From assembly GCF_014633365.1 (NCBI RefSeq), contig NC_068338.1, forward strand, positions 20,718,616 to 20,782,615: DNA of 64,000 nt, in the 5' to 3' direction. Below, in pieces: positions 60,868 to 64,000 of this stretch. The translations under genes and the position numbers were made by a program. The notes below the pieces were generated by a model. That model did no database searches and was not told where the DNA came from. It worked only from the letters and a program-made list of their open reading frames with translations. Source of the stretch: Diospyros lotus (Eukaryota; Streptophyta; Magnoliopsida; Ericales; Ebenaceae). Within the stretch, counting starts at the first letter, position 1. Each line of letters starts with the position of its first letter.

Positions 60868-62136
60868 CTAGCATTCCACACTTACGCAGGCCGCGCGTGG
60901 CATCACTTCCGGCAAGTCCGCCGCCCTGCTCCACTCCCCTGCGGCGCCGTCGTACACCATCACCAGCCCCCCCTTCACCCCTCTCCGGCCACCGCCCCTC
61001 CTCCACAGCTCGTCCATGGAACCCACCACTTGGATAACCACCACCTTGCCCCCCACCGCCACGCAGCTAAACCTCAACGCGCTAACTTGCGCCATCACCG
61101 GCGGGCTCTTAATCCTGTTCCACTCACCGAACGCGCCGCCGCCCTTCCGCCTCCCGTCGAATCTCCAGAACGAGAGCTCCACAGCGTGGCTGGCCAGCAC
61201 GTAGACGAATCCCTCAGATGCGCACGCCGCCACCAGGCAGCCTCCGCCTGGAACCGCCTGGCTTCTTAGCCAGGCGCCGGCCTCCACGTCGTACAAATCC
61301 ATCGAGCTCGCGTATACATGCGCCTCCGCTCCGGCGGCGCGTGAGATGTCTTCGCCGTACGACCCGATCTTCAGCCCTCCAATCACGTAGAAAACGCCAT
61401 CCACCGCCGTGCCTATGCATCCGTACCGCCGCCTGGGCGCATCGGATACCACGCGCCACCTGTCGCAGCTCGGATCGTATTCCTCCACCGCCGACGTCCG
61501 AAAGGCGCCCCCGGCCACGTATACTCTGCCTCCAACCGCCGCCGCCGCAAACTTCTTCCTCGGGAAGACCGTCGCCGATTTCGCCGCCACGGTTCCGGTC
61601 CACGTATCCAATCGTATCATCGACGTCCGGCCGATAATGTAGATTTTCCGCCCAATGGCCGCCAAACGCGCTTGCATAGACAGCCCGTGAAATATCTCCG
61701 GCAAAGAAGCGACGTCGTTCTCGGCGGCCAAAGAAGCTGTCTTCCAAGATGCATCGTACCCGAGTCGGAGAGTAGCGGTATAAAGCTCCGAGGGCGTGAC
61801 CGCAACGGCGAAGAGAGTGTGGCGGAGGCGAGAATGGCGGCGCCGGAGGTGGATGAAGGCCGGGGAGTCGAGGAGGCGAGCCCAGCGGCGGCAGACCAGA
61901 TAGGCGGAGGGGAGTGCAGAGTGAGGGACTCTGGAGAGGCATTCGAGGAGGAGGTCGTCCGGCAGCGACGAGATGGCCGGCGGTTGTTGGTGGAGGTGGA
62001 GATGGTTTTCCTGCGAGGCGGTGGCGGAGGCGGGTACGCGGTGGATGTGGGGATCGTGGTGGTGGTGGTGTTGTGGGTTTGGGAAACAGGATTTCATTAG
62101 CCATGAGAAGTGGCGAGAGTTGCAGGTTTCTGACAT
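60868..62136 (-). CDS. F-box/kelch-repeat protein, single exon
   Basis: The 422-residue protein is likely the substrate-recognition subunit of an SCF ubiquitin ligase. The F-box is at about residues 55-95 (SSLPDDLLLECLSRVPHSAL then VCRRWARLL). Kelch-type repeats follow, with RVYVAGG, AVEEYDPSCDRW, VFYVIGG and MDLYDVEAGAW. The N-terminus has a His-rich stretch. The start is taken at the ATG 62136 (MSETCNSRHFS); the frame extends upstream only through a (GA)n tract without an ATG. The coding sequence is GC-rich, unlike its AT-rich surroundings. It ends CVSVEC. I cannot name the orthologue. Confidence 0.92.
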   Translation of the reverse strand: MSETCNSRHFSWLMKSCFPNPQHHHHHDPHIHRVPASATASQENHLHLHQQPPAISSLPDDLLLECLSRVPHSALPSAYLVCRRWARLLDSPAFIHLRRRHSRLRHTLFAVAVTPSELYTATLRLGYDASWKTASLAAENDVASLPEIFHGLSMQARLAAIGRKIYIIGRTSMIRLDTWTGTVAAKSATVFPRKKFAAAAVGGRVYVAGGAFRTSAVEEYDPSCDRWRVVSDAPRRRYGCIGTAVDGVFYVIGGLKIGSYGEDISRAAGAEAHVYASSMDLYDVEAGAWLRSQAVPGGGCLVAACASEGFVYVLASHAVELSFWRFDGRRKGGGAFGEWNRIKSPPVMAQVSALRFSCVAVGGKVVVIQVVGSMDELWRRGGGRRGVKGGLVMVYDGAAGEWSRAADLPEVMPRAACVSVEC

Positions 62137-62160
62137 CAGATTTGAAGGAAGAGGAGAATT

Positions 62161-62180
62161 CTCTCTCTCTCTCTCTCTCA
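62161..62180. repeat. (CT)n microsatellite in the F-box gene 5' leader
   Basis: Ten CT units lie 25 bp upstream of the start codon. On the gene strand this is a GA run, common in plant 5' untranslated regions. Confidence 0.85.
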
Positions 62181-62229
62181 AATTAATTGGATTCAGAGAG
62201 AAAGAGGGATTTATTAACGTGGATTGATT

Positions 62230-63150
62230 GATCTAATAGACAGAGGGATTTGCAGAGCAGTGTTGTTGCTCCTCTTCCTCGTCTTCTCATCCATTCTTAT
62301 TATTCTCTTTTTCTGAACCTCTTTGCTTTGCCTTCTGAGATTTTGGTAAAGTCTGTGTTGAGCTTCTCTAATTGATTTTTACATTTTATTGAGTAATTTT
62401 TCCAAACACTGTTCTATTCATCTTCCACTTTCACTTCCACTCCCAAAATTTAACAATTTACATATCAAGTCCCATAGACATGCGATAAAATATTTGAAAT
62501 TTCATATAAAATATTAAAATTTGAATCAGTGCTAATTTAGAAGACATAATTATTATCAAAACGTAACATTTAACTGAAAATCAATAATAATTCTAAAAGG
62601 TAAATCCAACATAAATTACATTAAATGTCCAGATCTAAGTGTGTATAGACTGTCTGCATTTGAATTTATTTGAGAAGTGTACCAGATAAAATGTTACTCA
62701 TCCTTGAAGATTAATTGAGCGAAAGTCAGACATCCTAAGTGAATAAAAACAAAACAATTTACATATTAAACTTTTATTTTTTTTAATTTTAAACATTAGA
62801 TCATTGTATTTATAACAAATAATTTACATGTATTATGATTTGATGGTCCCATCTATATGTATTTTTACAAATTAAAATAAATATATATTAATTAAACAAG
62901 TAATATAAAAAACTTAAAAATAAAATTCTAAATAGATTTAAAAGTATATATTAAATGATATTAATTATTCTAGAATTAAAAAATATTTGCAATAAAATTA
63001 ATACAAATTTATGATGAGAGTAAAATAAAACTCATGATCAAAAGCTTAGATTACAAATCAAAAATTAAACAAAATATATTATTAAAATGATAAATGATAT
63101 TCAAATAGAAGAAATTAATTTCTTTTAAATATTTTAAATTATTATTATAT
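62230..63150. other. F-box gene upstream region and AT-rich intergenic DNA
   Basis: No gene is recognised. The proximal 200 bp should contain the F-box gene promoter; no unambiguous TATA box was assigned. Confidence 0.5.
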
Positions 63151-63157
63151 TATCTAA

Positions 63158-63835
63158 AAGGCACTAGGCCCTAGTCGGGTGGCAGATTGGCACTTAGCGC
63201 CTAGGCGGGGACTAGGCGGCATCTAAAAAATTTAATATTTTTTTATTTTTTTTCTTAGTATATTCTTCCTGTCATAACAAGCAGCAAGTAGCAAGTTGGT
63301 GTTACTTGTTGCAGTGAGCAACGAGCAGTTGTAGCAAATAGCAACGCAAGTTTGCTACTGCAGCTTCTTCAATGTTTTTTACTAAATAACCGGAAGCAGA
63401 GGAAGATTGATACAAACCGGAGAAAGACGAGATCGGCGACGAGAGATGACAGCCAACAGATGAGATTGATGACGATGAGAGAGAACGACCAACTGGTGAG
63501 GTCGATGATGACGAGAGAGTAAAACCAAGAAAAGAGATCGATGGCGATGACGAACGACTAAGAAGAGATTGAAGGCGAGAGAGAGAAGACCTGCGATGAA
63601 TGATCAGAGAGAGAAATGGAAAGGAGAAATATAGAATGGGAAGGGGGAAATAAGGTCAACCCAGGACACGCACGACCTAGGAGGCCCAGGCCGTGCGCCA
63701 CCTAAGCAGCCACTTGATTTGCCTAGGTGGCGTCGTGGCCTGATTAGTCGGGTTGGCGCCTAAGAGTGCCAACCAGCCCTAAATCGTCGTGGCCAGTGGC
63801 CGCCTAGGCTGAATTTTCAAACACTGATATCGATA
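63158..63835. mobile_element. possible non-autonomous DNA transposon with CCTAGGC-rich ends
   Basis: Both ends carry several copies of a CCTAGGC-type palindrome (GCGCCTAGGCGGG near 63199; TTGCCTAGGTGGCG near 63720; CCGCCTAGGCTG near 63803). The flanking DNA is AT-rich. Between them is GA-rich, non-coding sequence. Similar CCTAGGCG-rich ends occur in non-autonomous plant transposons, but the superfamily and exact ends cannot be set here. Confidence 0.4.
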
Positions 63836-64000
63836 TTATCAGTGGTGAAAATGACAATAAAAATGGATATTTGAGGGACATATTGGACAGAAAGGTTATT
63901 GGATTAATCTTTTGCCATTTTCTGAAATATGAAAACATTGAATGATGTCGTCTTGGCATTGTCAAAATGTTTTTCATTTCAAAACATTAAGAAACATAAA

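Noticed and set aside
61214..62104. 296-codon minus-strand frame and several plus-strand frames over the F-box gene
   Set aside because: These are by-products of GC-rich coding sequence; the 422-codon frame has the F-box and kelch motifs.
62137..62181. Upstream extension of the F-box frame (RERERE...)
   Set aside because: It has no ATG and consists of a translated (GA)n microsatellite; the first ATG is at 62136.

Overview
The window is nuclear DNA of a flowering plant, probably a eudicot. It carries intron-rich plant genes with GT-AG splicing, an F-box/kelch gene, a tRNA-Ala(TGC), and a dense mix of plant transposons: Ty1/copia, Ty3 chromovirus-like, Ty3 Tat, Cassandra, RTE LINE and probably Helitron. 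Nothing seen fixes the species.

Layout. At 1-3041 a decayed Ty1/copia element on the minus strand runs off the left edge. The gene CDKC (plus strand, exons 3632-10019; its first exons lie left of the window) encodes a CDK9-like kinase. One of its introns holds a copia gag fragment and a Cassandra solo LTR with a 5S-like core. Convergent to it is the gene for eIF2B gamma (minus strand, 34597 to 12223). All 13 of its exons could be placed, giving a 465-residue protein. Its third intron is 18.7 kb. That intron holds an RTE LINE end, a 1.37-kb tandem duplication that includes the start of a Ty3 LTR, and a 6.4-kb head-to-head inverted repeat made from an endogenous pararetrovirus (Caulimoviridae). 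The inverted repeat splits the Ty3 LTR. Just upstream of eIF2B gamma, and divergent from it, is the tRNA-Ala gene.

From 35 to 48 kb there is no recognisable host gene: a foldback element, a retroelement with its LTR, a 2.5-kb solo LTR, a possible Helitron terminus and AT-rich degenerate repeats. From 48179 to 59814 sits a complete Ty3 Tat-lineage retrotransposon with a 5-bp target duplication. Its gag-pol is broken by many stops and two frameshifts. Between pol and the 3' LTR it carries an antisense gene whose three exons splice in phase to about 744 codons without a stop, with its own TATA box. A 48-bp tandem array lies next to it. An intronless F-box/kelch gene (62136 to 60868, minus) follows, then AT-rich DNA and a possible small transposon near the right edge.

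Most notable: (1) a pararetrovirus inverted repeat with 2.8-kb arms and a 0.84-kb loop, transcribed through by a housekeeping translation-factor gene, which is a natural hairpin-RNA configuration; and (2) the uninterrupted, spliced antisense gene inside a retrotransposon whose own polyprotein is dead.
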